A stretch of 64,000 nucleotides of DNA from Kribbella flavida DSM 17836. Its GTDB lineage: Bacteria; Actinomycetota; Actinomycetes; Propionibacteriales; Kribbellaceae. Numbering within the stretch: the stretch's first letter is position 1; each line of letters opens with the position of its first letter. The notes beneath the pieces are model-generated. The model was not told the DNA's origin. It saw only the letters and a list, made by a program, of their open reading frames with translations, and did no database searches. The stretch covers positions 3,906,001 through 3,970,000 of the forward strand of contig NC_013729.1 of assembly GCF_000024345.1 (NCBI RefSeq), read 5' to 3'. This document shows, piece after piece, positions 41,836 through 50,513 of this stretch. The position numbers and the translations under genes are program-made.

Positions 41836-41887
41836 GTCGTACTCCCGTCGTGGTGATCTGGAGCGATGGACGCTAGCCACTGCGAAA

Positions 41888-41903
41888 GGCACCTTCAGGT
41901 GCC
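41888..41903. promoter_or_regulatory. palindromic operator between F420-reductase-like and hxlR-type genes
   Basis: GGCACCTTCAGGTGCC: two 7-bp arms around TC, a perfect dyad. It lies 52 bp from one divergent start and 24 bp from the other, so one dimer could control both. HxlR-family regulators commonly bind such sites in divergent promoters. Confidence 0.6.
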
Positions 41904-41927
41904 GAACGGAACGGGCACACTGGAGCA

Positions 41928-42263
41928 GTGAAGTTCTACGCAGACTGCCAGGCGCGGGTCGCTGCCGATCTGCTCAGCGGGACCTGGCCGATGGTGGTCA
42001 TCTACGCGCTGTCCTACGGTCCGGCCCGGCCGGTCGAGCTGCGGCGGAAGATCGGCGGGATCAGCCCGAAGGTGCTCACCGAGACGCTCCGGCGGCTCGA
42101 GCAGCATCGCGTGGTCGAGCGCCGCCGGTACGCCGAGGCGCCGCCGCGGGTGGAGTACTCGCTGACCTCCGCCGGCCAGGATCTCCTGGTTCCGATCCGG
42201 GCGTTGGGCGAGTGGGCAGACCGGCACGCCGCGACCGTGCTGGAGGCACAGCACTCCGGCTGA
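41928..42263 (+). CDS. HxlR-family transcriptional regulator
   Basis: A 111-residue single-domain winged-helix regulator. LLSGTWPMVVIYALSYGPARPVELRRKIGGISPKVLTETLRRLEQHRVVER is the full HxlR/PadR-like HTH core. One cysteine (DCQARV) near the N-terminus could serve as an aldehyde or thiol-stress sensor, as the single Cys does in some HxlR regulators. GTG start. It probably represses the divergent F420-reductase-like/SMP-30 operon through the GGCACC palindrome. Confidence 0.92.
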   Translation: MKFYADCQARVAADLLSGTWPMVVIYALSYGPARPVELRRKIGGISPKVLTETLRRLEQHRVVERRRYAEAPPRVEYSLTSAGQDLLVPIRALGEWADRHAATVLEAQHSG

Positions 42264-42272
42264 CCCTCCACC

Positions 42273-42291
42273 GGGTGGCGGCCTCCCACCC
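42273..42291. terminator. possible terminator hairpin
   Basis: GGGTGG, 7-nt loop, CCACCC between the convergent hxlR-type and AAA ATPase genes. Short stem, moderate support. Confidence 0.4.
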
Positions 42292-42320
42292 CTCGGTCGC
42301 GCTGCGTCGGGGGGCGCCTT

Positions 42321-43694
42321 CTACCCCTCGGTCGTGCCGAGGAGGCGGCGGGTGAGGGTGTCGCGGGCGGACAGGAGCTCGGTTGCGGCGGCGTGCAGCT
42401 CGGCGTCGCCGGGCGTGGTGCCGTTCTCCGCGGCGAGCAGGACGGCGCGGCGGACGAGTTCCTTGGCGAAGGACGCGGTGGTGCCCTCGGTCCGGCTGAC
42501 GATCTCGTCGACGACACCGGCGCTGACCTCGAGCGACGGGCCGTACAGCGCGAGCAGGCGGCTTCGGCCGGGTGCGTCGGGCAGCGGGACCTCGACGGCG
42601 AGGTCGACCCGGCCGGGACGCTGGGCGAGCGCCGGTTCCAGGATGTCGGCGCGATTGGTGGTCAGCAGGAACGCCACGTCCGCGTCCTCGGCCAGCCCGT
42701 CCATCTCGTTGAGCACCTGGAACAGCAACGGGTTCTCCCCGCCGCGCGTGATGTCGCGCGACTCGGCGATCAGGTCGCAGTCCTCCAGGACGACGAGCGC
42801 CGGTTCCAGCTTGCGCGCCAGGGCGCAAGCGTCACCGATGTACATGATGCTGCGCCCGGCCAGCAGCACCACCGTGAACTGCGGCAGCCGGGACAGCAGG
42901 TACCGCACGGTGTGGGTCTTGCCCGTTCCCGGCGGCCCGTACAGCAGCACTCCCCGACGCAGGTGCTGTCCCTGGCTCAGCAGGGTCTCCCGGTGCTCGG
43001 CGACCCCGATCACCTCGCGCTCGACCCGCTCCAGCACTCCGTCCGGCAGCACCACGTCGTCACGCGAGACGCCCGGTCGCGGATGCAGCCGGAACGGTCC
43101 GACTCCGTGCCCGAAGTCGTGCCCCTCGAACGACACCACCTTGCCGCGGAAGACGTTGTGCTCGCGGATCAGCTCCGGCAGTGCCGACAGGAACCGCTCG
43201 CCCCCCTCCTTGGACGTCGCCAGCACCTCCAGCTGCACGGTCATCCGCCCGTACTGCGGATTGGCGGCGCGCAGCAACGCGACGTACCGGTCGTCGCCCT
43301 GCCGGCCGAGGTAGAAGCCGAAGGCGACGCAGTCCATCTCGACGCCCACGTCGACCGAGATGCGCTGGTAGTCCACGGCGCCGACGCCCAACTGGTGCGC
43401 GGTGGCCAGCTCCAGCAACTCGGCCAGCGAGTGGTGCCCGCGGTCGGTGCCGACCATGCCGATCACCTCGAACTCGTCGAACCACCGCTCCAGCGCGACG
43501 TGCACGTTCGGCAAGTCGAACGGCGGGAACGCGGAGGTGACCACCGGCAGGTCCTGAGGCCCGGCCCCCAGGTGCGCCTCGAGCCGGTCGTACAGGTTCT
43601 CCCGGCCGACGCCGGCCGGGGTGCCCTGCATCCGCTCGAGAAAGCCGCGGAACAACCGGGCGAACTCGGAGATCTGGTCGTCCTGCTCGGTCAT
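42321..43694 (-). CDS. AAA+ ATPase with N-terminal unknown domain
   Basis: A 457-residue protein. The N-terminal 210 residues are an alpha/beta domain of unknown type (LFRGFLERMQ, VDVGVEMDCVAFGFYLG). The C-terminal 240 residues form an AAA module: Walker A GPPGTGKTHT, a Walker B-like VVLEDCDL (Glu-Asp instead of Asp-Glu), sensor 1 LTTNRADILEPAL and arginine finger region QRPGRVDL. The AAA core resembles Bcs1/proteasomal-type ATPases that remodel proteins. ATG at 43692-43694. No protease or partner gene is near, so its target is unknown. Confidence 0.87.
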   Translation of the reverse strand: MTEQDDQISEFARLFRGFLERMQGTPAGVGRENLYDRLEAHLGAGPQDLPVVTSAFPPFDLPNVHVALERWFDEFEVIGMVGTDRGHHSLAELLELATAHQLGVGAVDYQRISVDVGVEMDCVAFGFYLGRQGDDRYVALLRAANPQYGRMTVQLEVLATSKEGGERFLSALPELIREHNVFRGKVVSFEGHDFGHGVGPFRLHPRPGVSRDDVVLPDGVLERVEREVIGVAEHRETLLSQGQHLRRGVLLYGPPGTGKTHTVRYLLSRLPQFTVVLLAGRSIMYIGDACALARKLEPALVVLEDCDLIAESRDITRGGENPLLFQVLNEMDGLAEDADVAFLLTTNRADILEPALAQRPGRVDLAVEVPLPDAPGRSRLLALYGPSLEVSAGVVDEIVSRTEGTTASFAKELVRRAVLLAAENGTTPGDAELHAAATELLSARDTLTRRLLGTTEG

Positions 43695-43762
43695 CGCCGG
43701 CCCCCAGTCCGTAGCGCGGCCGTACCGGAGGGTCCTCCGCAACAGCCGTTAGGATTTCCAGC

Positions 43763-44578
43763 ATGACATCGACCGAGTCCACCGATCGCCCCTACGCCGC
43801 CTTCCCGGTCCGCATCGGTGTGCAGATCCAGCCCCAGCACGCGCAGTACGCCGACATCCGCCGCGCCGTCGCCGCGGTCGAGGAGCTCGGCGTCGACGTG
43901 GCGTTCAACTGGGACCACTTCTACCCGCTGTCCGGTGAGCCCGAGGGCCTGCACTTCGAGGCCTGGACGATGCTGGCCGCCTGGGCCGAGGCGACCGAGC
44001 GGATCGAGTTCGGCGCGCTGGTGACCTGCAACTCCTACCGCAACCCCGACCTGCTCGCCGACATGGCCCGCACGGTCGACCACATCAGCGACGGCCGACT
44101 GATCTTCGGCATCGGGTCCGGCTGGTTCGAGAAGGACTACGACGAGTACGGCTACGAGTTCGGCACCGCGGGCGGCCGGCTGGACGCGCTCGGCGAGGCA
44201 CTGCCGCGGATCGAGCGCCGGTGGGCCAGGCTCAACCCGCGACCGACCCGCGACATCCCGGTGCTGATCGGCGGCGGCGGCGAGAAGAAGACGCTGAAGC
44301 TGGTCGCCCAGCACGCGAACATCTGGCACGGCTTCGGCGACGCCGAGACGATCGCGCACAAGCACGAGGTGCTCGACGGGCACTGCCGCACGATCGGCCG
44401 CGACCCCGGCGAGATCGAGCGCTCGGCCGGGGTCGGGGACAAGTCGCCCGAGGAGGTCGGCAAGTCGCTGCTCGACGTCGGCACCCGGCTGTTCACGATC
44501 AGCACGTCCGGGCCGGACTACGACCTCGGCCTGGTCCGCGAGTGGGTCGCCTGGCGGGACGAGGTCAACAAGGGCTGA
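43763..44578 (+). CDS. LLM class F420-dependent oxidoreductase
   Basis: A 271-residue luciferase-like TIM barrel. FPVRIGVQIQPQH opens the barrel, FNWDHFYPLSG and EFGALVTCNSYRNPDLLADMARTVDHISDGRLIFGIGSGWFEKDY are classical family signatures. Relatives with this length are predicted to use F420. No signal peptide. TAGGAT lies exactly 7 nt upstream of the ATG with no ribosome binding site, so the message is probably leaderless. Different subfamily from the enzyme at 37274-38131. Confidence 0.9.
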   Translation: MTSTESTDRPYAAFPVRIGVQIQPQHAQYADIRRAVAAVEELGVDVAFNWDHFYPLSGEPEGLHFEAWTMLAAWAEATERIEFGALVTCNSYRNPDLLADMARTVDHISDGRLIFGIGSGWFEKDYDEYGYEFGTAGGRLDALGEALPRIERRWARLNPRPTRDIPVLIGGGGEKKTLKLVAQHANIWHGFGDAETIAHKHEVLDGHCRTIGRDPGEIERSAGVGDKSPEEVGKSLLDVGTRLFTISTSGPDYDLGLVREWVAWRDEVNKG

Positions 44579-44588
44579 CCACCTGGCC

Positions 44589-44626
44589 GCCCGGGCCGCG
44601 TGAGCACCTGCTCCAGCGGCCCGGGC
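44589..44626 (+). terminator. hairpin terminator after the F420-type oxidoreductase
   Basis: GCCCGGGCCGC and GCGGCCCGGGC form a perfect 11-bp stem with a 16-nt loop, 10 bp after the stop codon. Confidence 0.6.
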
Positions 44627-44723
44627 GCGGCCTGTCCCGCCGGGTCGGCGCTGCCCCGTGCGGTCGTCGCGGACGGCGTACCGGGCGCCTGGGTGGAACG
44701 GGTGCTTCGCTAGGATTTCGGCC

Positions 44724-45329
44724 ATGCCTACGCTGCCTACGAACGGTTCGGTGCTGCCCATCACCCGCTGGGGTGAGGACGTCATGCACCGGGTCAACCA
44801 GCCGGTCACCGACTTCGGCGACGACCTGCACAAGCTCGTCGCCGACATGGTCGCGACGATGAACGCGGCCGAGGGCGTCGGGCTGGCCGCGAACCAGGTC
44901 GGGGTCGACCTGCAGCTGTTCGTGTTCGACTGCCCGGACCGCGACGGCGTCCGGCACCAGGGCGTGGTCTGCAACCCGAAGCTCGAACTGCCCGAGGGCA
45001 AGGACCGCCACCTGGACGAGGGCGAGGAGGGCTGCCTGTCGCTGCCCGGCGCCTTCACCAAGTGCGCCCGGCCGGACTACGCGAAGGTCACCGGCGTCGA
45101 CGAGCACGGCAACCCGGTCAGCTACGAGGGCAACGGCCTGCTGGCCCGGTGCCTGCAGCACGAGACCGACCACACCCAGGGCATGGTGTTCGGCGACCGC
45201 CTCTCCCGCAAGTACAAGAAGCGCCTCTTCGCCGAGGCCGAGGAACTGGCCCCGGACTACCCGGCCGACTGGCCCGTCTCCCCCATGCTGAACGCCGAGT
45301 CGCACGAGGACGACCCGGTCAGCGAGTAG
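44724..45329 (+). CDS. def: peptide deformylase
   Basis: A 201-residue peptide deformylase that removes the formyl group from nascent proteins. All three motifs are intact: GVGLAANQ (51-58), EGCLSLP (102-108) and QHETDH (145-150), which supply the Cys and two His metal ligands and the catalytic Glu. TAGGAT is 7 nt before the ATG, again suggesting leaderless mRNA. The C-terminal 35 residues are acidic and extend beyond the catalytic core, as in other actinobacterial type I enzymes. It is probably one of two def paralogues; the usual fmt neighbour is absent here. Confidence 0.95.
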   Translation: MPTLPTNGSVLPITRWGEDVMHRVNQPVTDFGDDLHKLVADMVATMNAAEGVGLAANQVGVDLQLFVFDCPDRDGVRHQGVVCNPKLELPEGKDRHLDEGEEGCLSLPGAFTKCARPDYAKVTGVDEHGNPVSYEGNGLLARCLQHETDHTQGMVFGDRLSRKYKKRLFAEAEELAPDYPADWPVSPMLNAESHEDDPVSE

Positions 45330-45435
45330 CCGGTCGCCAACAGCAGGACGTTCGCTCGCCGAACCCGATCACGTCGGTGCCCCTCGCCGCCGCGACTTCG
45401 AGCACGGTCCAGCCGCCTGCGCCCCGTACGAACGA

Positions 45436-45541
45436 CTGAGCCGTGCACGATCTCGGCGCACCTGCGCTGCCACGCCGACTCTGTGCACGGTTCAGCCGCA
45501 TACCGACATCGCCGATGGCCGAGCCGTGCACAAGGTCGGAG
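45436..45541. repeat. three copies of a GAGCCGTGCAC motif upstream of the LacI-type gene
   Basis: CTGAGCCGTGCAC at 45436-45448 and GTGCACGGTTCAG at 45483-45495 are inverted copies with one mismatch; GAGCCGTGCAC recurs at 45531-45541. They fill the 291-bp gap between def and the regulator gene, which has no other gene that I can see. Possibly an autoregulatory region. Confidence 0.5.
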
Positions 45542-45620
45542 GCGGGGCGGCGGCGAGGACTTTTCGCATGCGTTCATCCCACCAGGAGTGTCCAGCCGTT
45601 TTCGCCGCTAGGCTGCCCGG

Positions 45621-46667
45621 GTGCCGTCGATGCGCAGCGAGTCCGGGCCCAAGCGGCCGGTCACGCTCGACGACGTCGCGCGGGCGGCGGGGGTGTCGCA
45701 GCCGACCGCCTCGCGGGTGCTCAACGGCAGCGCCCGCAAGGTCGCCGAGAGCTACCGCGAACGGGTGCTCGAGGCCGCTCGCGCCCTCGGCTACACGCCG
45801 AACCTGCCGGCTCAGGCGATGGCCCGCGGCACCTCCCGCACGATCGCGCTGGTGACCAGCCTGATCTCCGACCCGTACTTCGGTGCGCTGGCGGCCGAGA
45901 TCCTCAAGCAGGCCGAGGCCGTCGGGCTGCACGTGTCGATCGCGGTCACCGAGCGGCGGGCCGATCGCGAGCTCGACCTGGTCCGCGAGCTGCGCGGCCA
46001 GCAGCCCCGGGCGATCATCCTGGCCGGCAGCGGGTCCGTCGACCCGCCGTCGGAGCAGCCTCTCGTCGACGAGCTGCGCCGGTACGAGGAGACCGGCGGG
46101 CGCGTCGTGCTGATCAGCCGCAGCGACCTGCCCTTCGACACCGTGGACTTCGACAACCACGAGGGCGCCCGGCAGCTCGCGCGCGAGTTGGCGGGGATCG
46201 GTTACCGCCGCTGCCTGGTGCTCGGCAGCGACACTCCCCTGCTGTCCATGCGACGCCGGGTGGAGGGATTCGTGCACGGCCTGGCGGACGCCGGCGTCGC
46301 GGGGGCGCGGGTGCGGCATCCGCAGTTCAGCTGGGTCGGCGCGCGTGACGTCGTGCTCGGGCTGAGCAACGACGAGCTGCGCGACCTGCAGCTGGTGTTC
46401 GCCGTCACCGACGACATGGCGCTCGGCGCGCTGGCCGGTCTGCGCGAACGCGGCCTGCGGATCCCCGAGGACATCGGCGTCGCCGGCTTCGACGACATCA
46501 CCACCCTGCGCGACGTCGTACCGGCGTTGACCACCGTGCACGTCGCCCTCGACGCCGTCGCCGAGGAAGCCGTCTACCGCGCGACCACGCCCGACCCGGA
46601 ACCGACCCGCCGCACCGTGCCGGCGTACCCGGTCGTCCGCGCGAGCACGCCCCGCCTGCTCAGTTGA
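45621..46667 (+). CDS. LacI-family transcriptional regulator
   Basis: A 348-residue LacI/GalR repressor. The helix-turn-helix with hinge is VTLDDVARAAGVSQPTASRVLNGSARKVAE (about residues 14-43), followed by the sugar-binding type fold (IALVTSLISDPYFGALAAEILKQAE, VFAVTDDMALGALAGLRERGLRIPEDIGVAGFDDI). It should sense a sugar and control a carbohydrate operon, but no sugar operon is adjacent; the beta-helix gene with a LacI operator is 15 kb away. TAGGCT lies 6 nt before the GTG (leaderless type). Its end overlaps the convergent GNAT gene by 8 nt. Confidence 0.93.
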   Translation: MPSMRSESGPKRPVTLDDVARAAGVSQPTASRVLNGSARKVAESYRERVLEAARALGYTPNLPAQAMARGTSRTIALVTSLISDPYFGALAAEILKQAEAVGLHVSIAVTERRADRELDLVRELRGQQPRAIILAGSGSVDPPSEQPLVDELRRYEETGGRVVLISRSDLPFDTVDFDNHEGARQLARELAGIGYRRCLVLGSDTPLLSMRRRVEGFVHGLADAGVAGARVRHPQFSWVGARDVVLGLSNDELRDLQLVFAVTDDMALGALAGLRERGLRIPEDIGVAGFDDITTLRDVVPALTTVHVALDAVAEEAVYRATTPDPEPTRRTVPAYPVVRASTPRLLS

Positions 46668-47196
46668 TCCTGTTCGCGGTGCGCCAGGCGTCCGCGGTGA
46701 TCGAGTAGACCGTCGCGTCGAACTCGACGCCGTCCTCCGCCAGTACGGCGGTGTGGTCGAAGGTCATCCCGAGGCGGCGCATCACCGCGATGCTGCGGAC
46801 GTTCGGGGTGTCGGTGACGGAGAGCACCCGGTCCCGGCCGACGTCGGTGAAGGCGTGGTCGAGCCAGGCGGCGGCTGCCTCCGTCGCGTAGCCGTGCCCC
46901 CAGTACGCCCGGGCCAGTCGCCAGCCGATCTGCAGTTCCTCCGGGTACCACTGCTCGAACGTCAGGCCGCAGGCGCCGACGAACGCGCCGTCGGACTGTC
47001 GCTCGACGGCCAGGAAGCCGATCCCCTCGGCGGCGTACTGGGCGTTCACCTGCTCGGCGATCCGGTCGGACTGGGCCCGGCTCAGTGGTTCGCCGCCGAG
47101 GTAGCGCACGACCTCGGGGTCGGTGTTGAGGGCGGCCCACGGCTCCAGGTCGCTGTCCTGGAAGGGTCTCAGCAGCAGACGGTCCGTCGTACGCAT
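46660..47196 (-). CDS. GNAT family N-acetyltransferase (RimJ/RimL type)
   Basis: A 178-residue acetyltransferase of the RimJ/RimL group. It opens TDRLLLRPFQDSDLEPWAAL, carries the acetyl-CoA loop in YWGHGYATEA and ends with the NVRSIAVMRRLGMTF motif that lines the CoA channel. Members acetylate N-termini of ribosomal proteins or small amines; the specific target is unknown. ATG at 47194-47196 with GAGGG upstream. Confidence 0.92.
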   Translation of the reverse strand: MRTTDRLLLRPFQDSDLEPWAALNTDPEVVRYLGGEPLSRAQSDRIAEQVNAQYAAEGIGFLAVERQSDGAFVGACGLTFEQWYPEELQIGWRLARAYWGHGYATEAAAAWLDHAFTDVGRDRVLSVTDTPNVRSIAVMRRLGMTFDHTAVLAEDGVEFDATVYSITADAWRTANRIN

Positions 47197-47213
47197 CGCG
47201 CCCTCACAGTGGG

Positions 47214-48020
47214 TCAAGGCCGGGTGGCGTAAAAGGCTACCGCTGCCGACGAGGCCACGTTGAGGGAGTCGACGCCGCCGGCCATCGGGATCTTGACGGT
47301 GAGGTCGGTCTGCCGGAGGACGTGCGGGCTCAGGCCGTGGCCTTCGGTGCCGAAGATCAGCGCGAGCTTGGCGTCGCGCCGGGCGGCCAGCTCGTCCAGG
47401 CTGATCGAGTCGTCGGTGAGCGCGAAGGCGGCCGTGACGAAGCCGTGCTCCCGGAGCTGGTCGAGCGCGCCCGGCCAGCTGGCCACCCTGGTCCACGGCA
47501 CCTGGAAGACCGTGCCCATCGAGACCTTCACCGACCGGCGGTAGAGCGGATCCGCGCAGGTCGGGCTGACCAGCACCGCGTCCACCCCCAGCGCGGCGGC
47601 GGCCCGGAAGCCCGCGCCGACGTTCGTGTGGTCGACGATGTCGTCGAAGATCGCGATCCGGCCGTGGGTCACGCCCGCGAGCAGGGTGTCGAGGTCGGCC
47701 GGAGCCTGCCGCCGGTACGACGCCAGAGCGCCGCGGTGCACGTGGAACCCGGTGACCTGCTCGGCCAGCTCCGCCGAGACCAGGTAGACCGGTGCCTCCG
47801 GCCACTTCTCGAGCACGTCGGCCAGCGTGTCGAGCCAGCGCGGCGCGAGCAGGAACGACCGCGGCTCGTACCCCGCGTCGGCCGCCCGCCGGATCACCTT
47901 GTCGCCCTCGGCGATGAACAGCCCGTGCTCCTCCTCGAGCAGGCGGCGCAGGTTGACCTCCCGCAGCTGCACGTAGTCCGCCAGCCGCGGGTCGTCGGCC
48001 TGGTCGACCTCGACGATCAC
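47214..48020 (-). CDS. SpoU/TrmH family RNA 2'-O-ribose methyltransferase
   Basis: A 268-residue SPOUT methyltransferase. N-terminal substrate-binding domain (NLRRLLEEEHGLFIAEGDKVIRRA). Catalytic domain motifs: DDIVDHTNVGAGFRAAAALG (motif 1 with the catalytic-type Asn/Arg), LIFGTEGHGLS (motif 2) and IPMAGGVDSLNVASSAAVA (motif 3, SAM knot). It should methylate ribose 2'-OH in rRNA or tRNA. The GTG start overlaps the siroheme synthase stop by 4 nt, so it belongs to the cobT/cysG transcription unit. Confidence 0.93.
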   Translation of the reverse strand: MIVEVDQADDPRLADYVQLREVNLRRLLEEEHGLFIAEGDKVIRRAADAGYEPRSFLLAPRWLDTLADVLEKWPEAPVYLVSAELAEQVTGFHVHRGALASYRRQAPADLDTLLAGVTHGRIAIFDDIVDHTNVGAGFRAAAALGVDAVLVSPTCADPLYRRSVKVSMGTVFQVPWTRVASWPGALDQLREHGFVTAAFALTDDSISLDELAARRDAKLALIFGTEGHGLSPHVLRQTDLTVKIPMAGGVDSLNVASSAAVAFYATRP

Positions 48021-49261
48021 CGGGATTCCTCGACCACGGTCTCCCGCAGGACCGACGCCGCGACCGCGACGACGTTGCCGATGACGACGATCGCCGGTGC
48101 GCCGATCCCGGCCTGCTCGACCGTCGCGGCGATGGTGCCCAGGTCGGCCGTCACCATGCGCTGCCCCGGCAGTGTGCCGTCGGCGATGACCGCGGCGGGA
48201 GTGGTCGACGCCCGCCCGTGAGCGGTCAACGTGGCGGCGATCTTCGGCAGGTTCTCGACGGCCATCAGCAGCACCAGCGTGCCGTTCAGCTGCGCGAGCG
48301 CGGGCCAGTTGACCAGGGAGTCGGGGTGGTCCGGCGGGATGTGGCCGGAGACGACCGTGAACTCGTGGGTGACGCCGCGGTGGGTGACCGGGATGCCCGA
48401 GACCGCGGGCACCGAGATCGAGCTGGTGATGCCGGGCACGACCGTCCACTGCACGCCGGCCTCGGCACACGCGATCGCTTCCTCGAAGCCGCGGCCGAAG
48501 ACGTACGGGTCGCCGCCCTTGAGCCGAACGACCAGCTTGCCCTGCTGCGCGCGCTCGACCAGGATCCGGTTGATCTCCTCCTGCTGCGCCGACCGTCCGC
48601 GCGGCAGTTTCGCGGCGTCGATCAGCTCGACGTCGGAGTGCAGTTCGTCGAGCAGCTGCTGCGGGGCGAGGCGGTCCGCGACGACGACGTCCGCCTCGGC
48701 GAGCAGCCGGCGGCCGCGCACAGTGATCAGGTCGGGATCACCGGGACCGCCGCCGACCAGGTACACCCCCGGCTTCTTGTCCAGCGAGTCGCGGGCGCCG
48801 AGCGCACCGGTCCGCAGCTCCTCCAGGATCGCGTCGCGGACGGCGGCCGACCGGCGGTGGTCGCCCGCGCCGAGCACACCGACGGTGACGTGGTCGTGCT
48901 GCCCGGACGCCGGGGTCCAGGCGGTCGCGCGGGAGCGGTCGTCGGAGCGGACGCAGAAGATCCGCCGCTGCTCCGCCTCGGCCGAGACCTGGTCGTTCAC
49001 CGCGTCGTCGTCGGTGGCGACCACGACGTACCAGGCACCTTCCAGATCGCCGGGTGCGTAGCCGCGCTCGACCCAGCGCAGGTCGGGGTTGGTCAGCAGG
49101 CCTTCGATGGTCGGGGTGATCGCGGGGGAGATCACGTCGATCTGCGCGCCGGTCTCCAGCAGCCGCGGCAACCGCCGCTGCGCCACGCCGCCACCGCCGA
49201 CGACAACCACCCGACGGCCGGTCAGCACCAGCCCCGACAAGTACGGCGCAGGCTCGCTCAC
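48017..49261 (-). CDS. CysG-like siroheme synthase (precorrin-2 dehydrogenase plus uroporphyrinogen-III methyltransferase)
   Basis: A 414-residue two-domain enzyme. Residues 1-150 are the NAD-binding CysG_N part (LVLTGRRVVVVGGGGVAQRR), which oxidises precorrin-2 and may insert iron. Residues 165-405 are the SAM uroporphyrin-III C-methyltransferase: VYLVGGGPGDPDLITVRG, LKGGDPYVFGRGFEE, VVPGITSS and GIPVTHRG. Together they lead from uroporphyrinogen III to siroheme or to precorrin-2 for cobalamin. The middle dimerisation domain of E. coli CysG appears shortened. GTG start overlaps cobT's stop (GTGA). Confidence 0.93.
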   Translation of the reverse strand: MSEPAPYLSGLVLTGRRVVVVGGGGVAQRRLPRLLETGAQIDVISPAITPTIEGLLTNPDLRWVERGYAPGDLEGAWYVVVATDDDAVNDQVSAEAEQRRIFCVRSDDRSRATAWTPASGQHDHVTVGVLGAGDHRRSAAVRDAILEELRTGALGARDSLDKKPGVYLVGGGPGDPDLITVRGRRLLAEADVVVADRLAPQQLLDELHSDVELIDAAKLPRGRSAQQEEINRILVERAQQGKLVVRLKGGDPYVFGRGFEEAIACAEAGVQWTVVPGITSSISVPAVSGIPVTHRGVTHEFTVVSGHIPPDHPDSLVNWPALAQLNGTLVLLMAVENLPKIAATLTAHGRASTTPAAVIADGTLPGQRMVTADLGTIAATVEQAGIGAPAIVVIGNVVAVAASVLRETVVEESR

Positions 49262-50352
49262 GCGTCTCCCTCCCGCTCCGCGGCCGACGATCCGGCCTCG
49301 GCGGCGTCTTCGTCGCCGGAGGAGATGCCGGCCGACTCGAAGGTGGCCATCTGGGCCAGGGCGCGGACCGCGCAGGTGAGGATCGGGTAGGCGAGCACCG
49401 CGCCGGTCCCCTCACCCAGCCGCAGGTCGAGGTCGACGAGCGGCTGCAGCCCCAGCGCCTTCAGGGCGACAGCGTGACCCGGCTCCGCGGAGCGATGACC
49501 CGCCACGCAGTACTCGACGACCGCCGGGTGCAGCGCCTGCGCGACCAGCGCGGCCGCGCCGGCGATCACGCCGTCGAGGATCACCGGCACCTTGTTCGCC
49601 GCGCCGCCCAGGATGTAGCCGGCGAGCGCCGCATGCTCCAGCCCGCCGTACGCCGCGAGCGCGCTGAGCGGGTCCGACGCCGGCACCTCGTGCCGATCCA
49701 GCGCCGCCCGCACCACCTCGGTCTTGTGCGCCAGTGTCGCGTCGTCGATCCCGGTCCCCCGCCCGGTCACGTCGGCGGCGGTGGCGCCGGTGAAGGTCGC
49801 GATCAGCGCGGCCGAGGCGGTCGTGTTTGCGATGCCCATGTCGCCGGTCAGCAGGCAGCGGTACCCGTCGGCGACCAGCTGGTCCGCCAGCTCGAACCCG
49901 ACCCGCACCGCGGCCAGCACCTCGTCGGCGGTCAGCGCCGGACCGACGGACAGGTCGCGCGTGCCGGCCCGGACCTTGGCGTGCACGATGTCCAGCTCGT
50001 CCACGTCGGTGGCCACGCCGACGTCGACCACCCGGACGTCGACCCCGTTGTTCGCGGCGAACGCGTTCACCGCGGCGCCGCCCGCGGCGAAGTTCGCCAG
50101 CATGGCGGCGGTCACCTCCTGCGGCCACGGCGAGACCCCTTGCGCGTGCACGCCGTGGTCGGCGGCGAACACCGCCACCACCGCCGGCGCCGGTACGCCG
50201 GCCGCGCCGCCGGTCATCCCGGCGACCCGCACGGACAGGTCCTCCAGCACGCCGAGCGATCCGGCCGGTTTGGTCAGCAGCCGCTGACGCTGCGTGGCGG
50301 CGCGCATCGCCGCCTCATCGGCCGGCCCGATCCGGGCCAGGTACTCCTCCAC
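49258..50352 (-). CDS. cobT: nicotinate-nucleotide-dimethylbenzimidazole phosphoribosyltransferase CobT
   Basis: A 364-residue CobT, which makes alpha-ribazole phosphate for the lower axial ligand of cobalamin. It begins VEEYLARIGPADEAAMRAA and carries KPAGSLGVLEDL, the FAADHGVHAQGVSPWPQEVTAAML block, LTGDMGIANTTASAAL and GHRSAEPGHAVALKALGLQPLVDLDLRLGEGTGA, the last with the catalytic Glu. A 25-residue acidic tail follows. GTG at 50350-50352 with GGAGG 8 nt upstream. First gene of the cobT/cysG/trmH unit. No cobalamin riboswitch is recognisable in the 161 bp upstream. Confidence 0.94.
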   Translation of the reverse strand: MEEYLARIGPADEAAMRAATQRQRLLTKPAGSLGVLEDLSVRVAGMTGGAAGVPAPAVVAVFAADHGVHAQGVSPWPQEVTAAMLANFAAGGAAVNAFAANNGVDVRVVDVGVATDVDELDIVHAKVRAGTRDLSVGPALTADEVLAAVRVGFELADQLVADGYRCLLTGDMGIANTTASAALIATFTGATAADVTGRGTGIDDATLAHKTEVVRAALDRHEVPASDPLSALAAYGGLEHAALAGYILGGAANKVPVILDGVIAGAAALVAQALHPAVVEYCVAGHRSAEPGHAVALKALGLQPLVDLDLRLGEGTGAVLAYPILTCAVRALAQMATFESAGISSGDEDAAEAGSSAAEREGDA

Positions 50353-50513
50353 CGCAGGTCCTCCACGTGTCGTCGGCGGCCGGCTGGACCCCGGCCAGCT
50401 CCGATCTTCGCATCTCCGCGGCGGTGCCCCGGCCGGAGTCCGCTCACCGTGGACAGTAATGTCGGAATCACCACACCCCGCCCACCCGCACGCGAGATCC
50501 CGGAGGATCACCG

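Noticed and set aside
42321..43694. Proteasome-associated ATPase or Pup-system gene
   Set aside because: The AAA core has some likeness, but the N-terminal domain is different and no pup, dop or proteasome gene is near.
50353..50513. Cobalamin riboswitch upstream of cobT
   Set aside because: I could not find the conserved B12-box sequence or the expected long leader; the region is only 161 bp and shared with a divergent gene.
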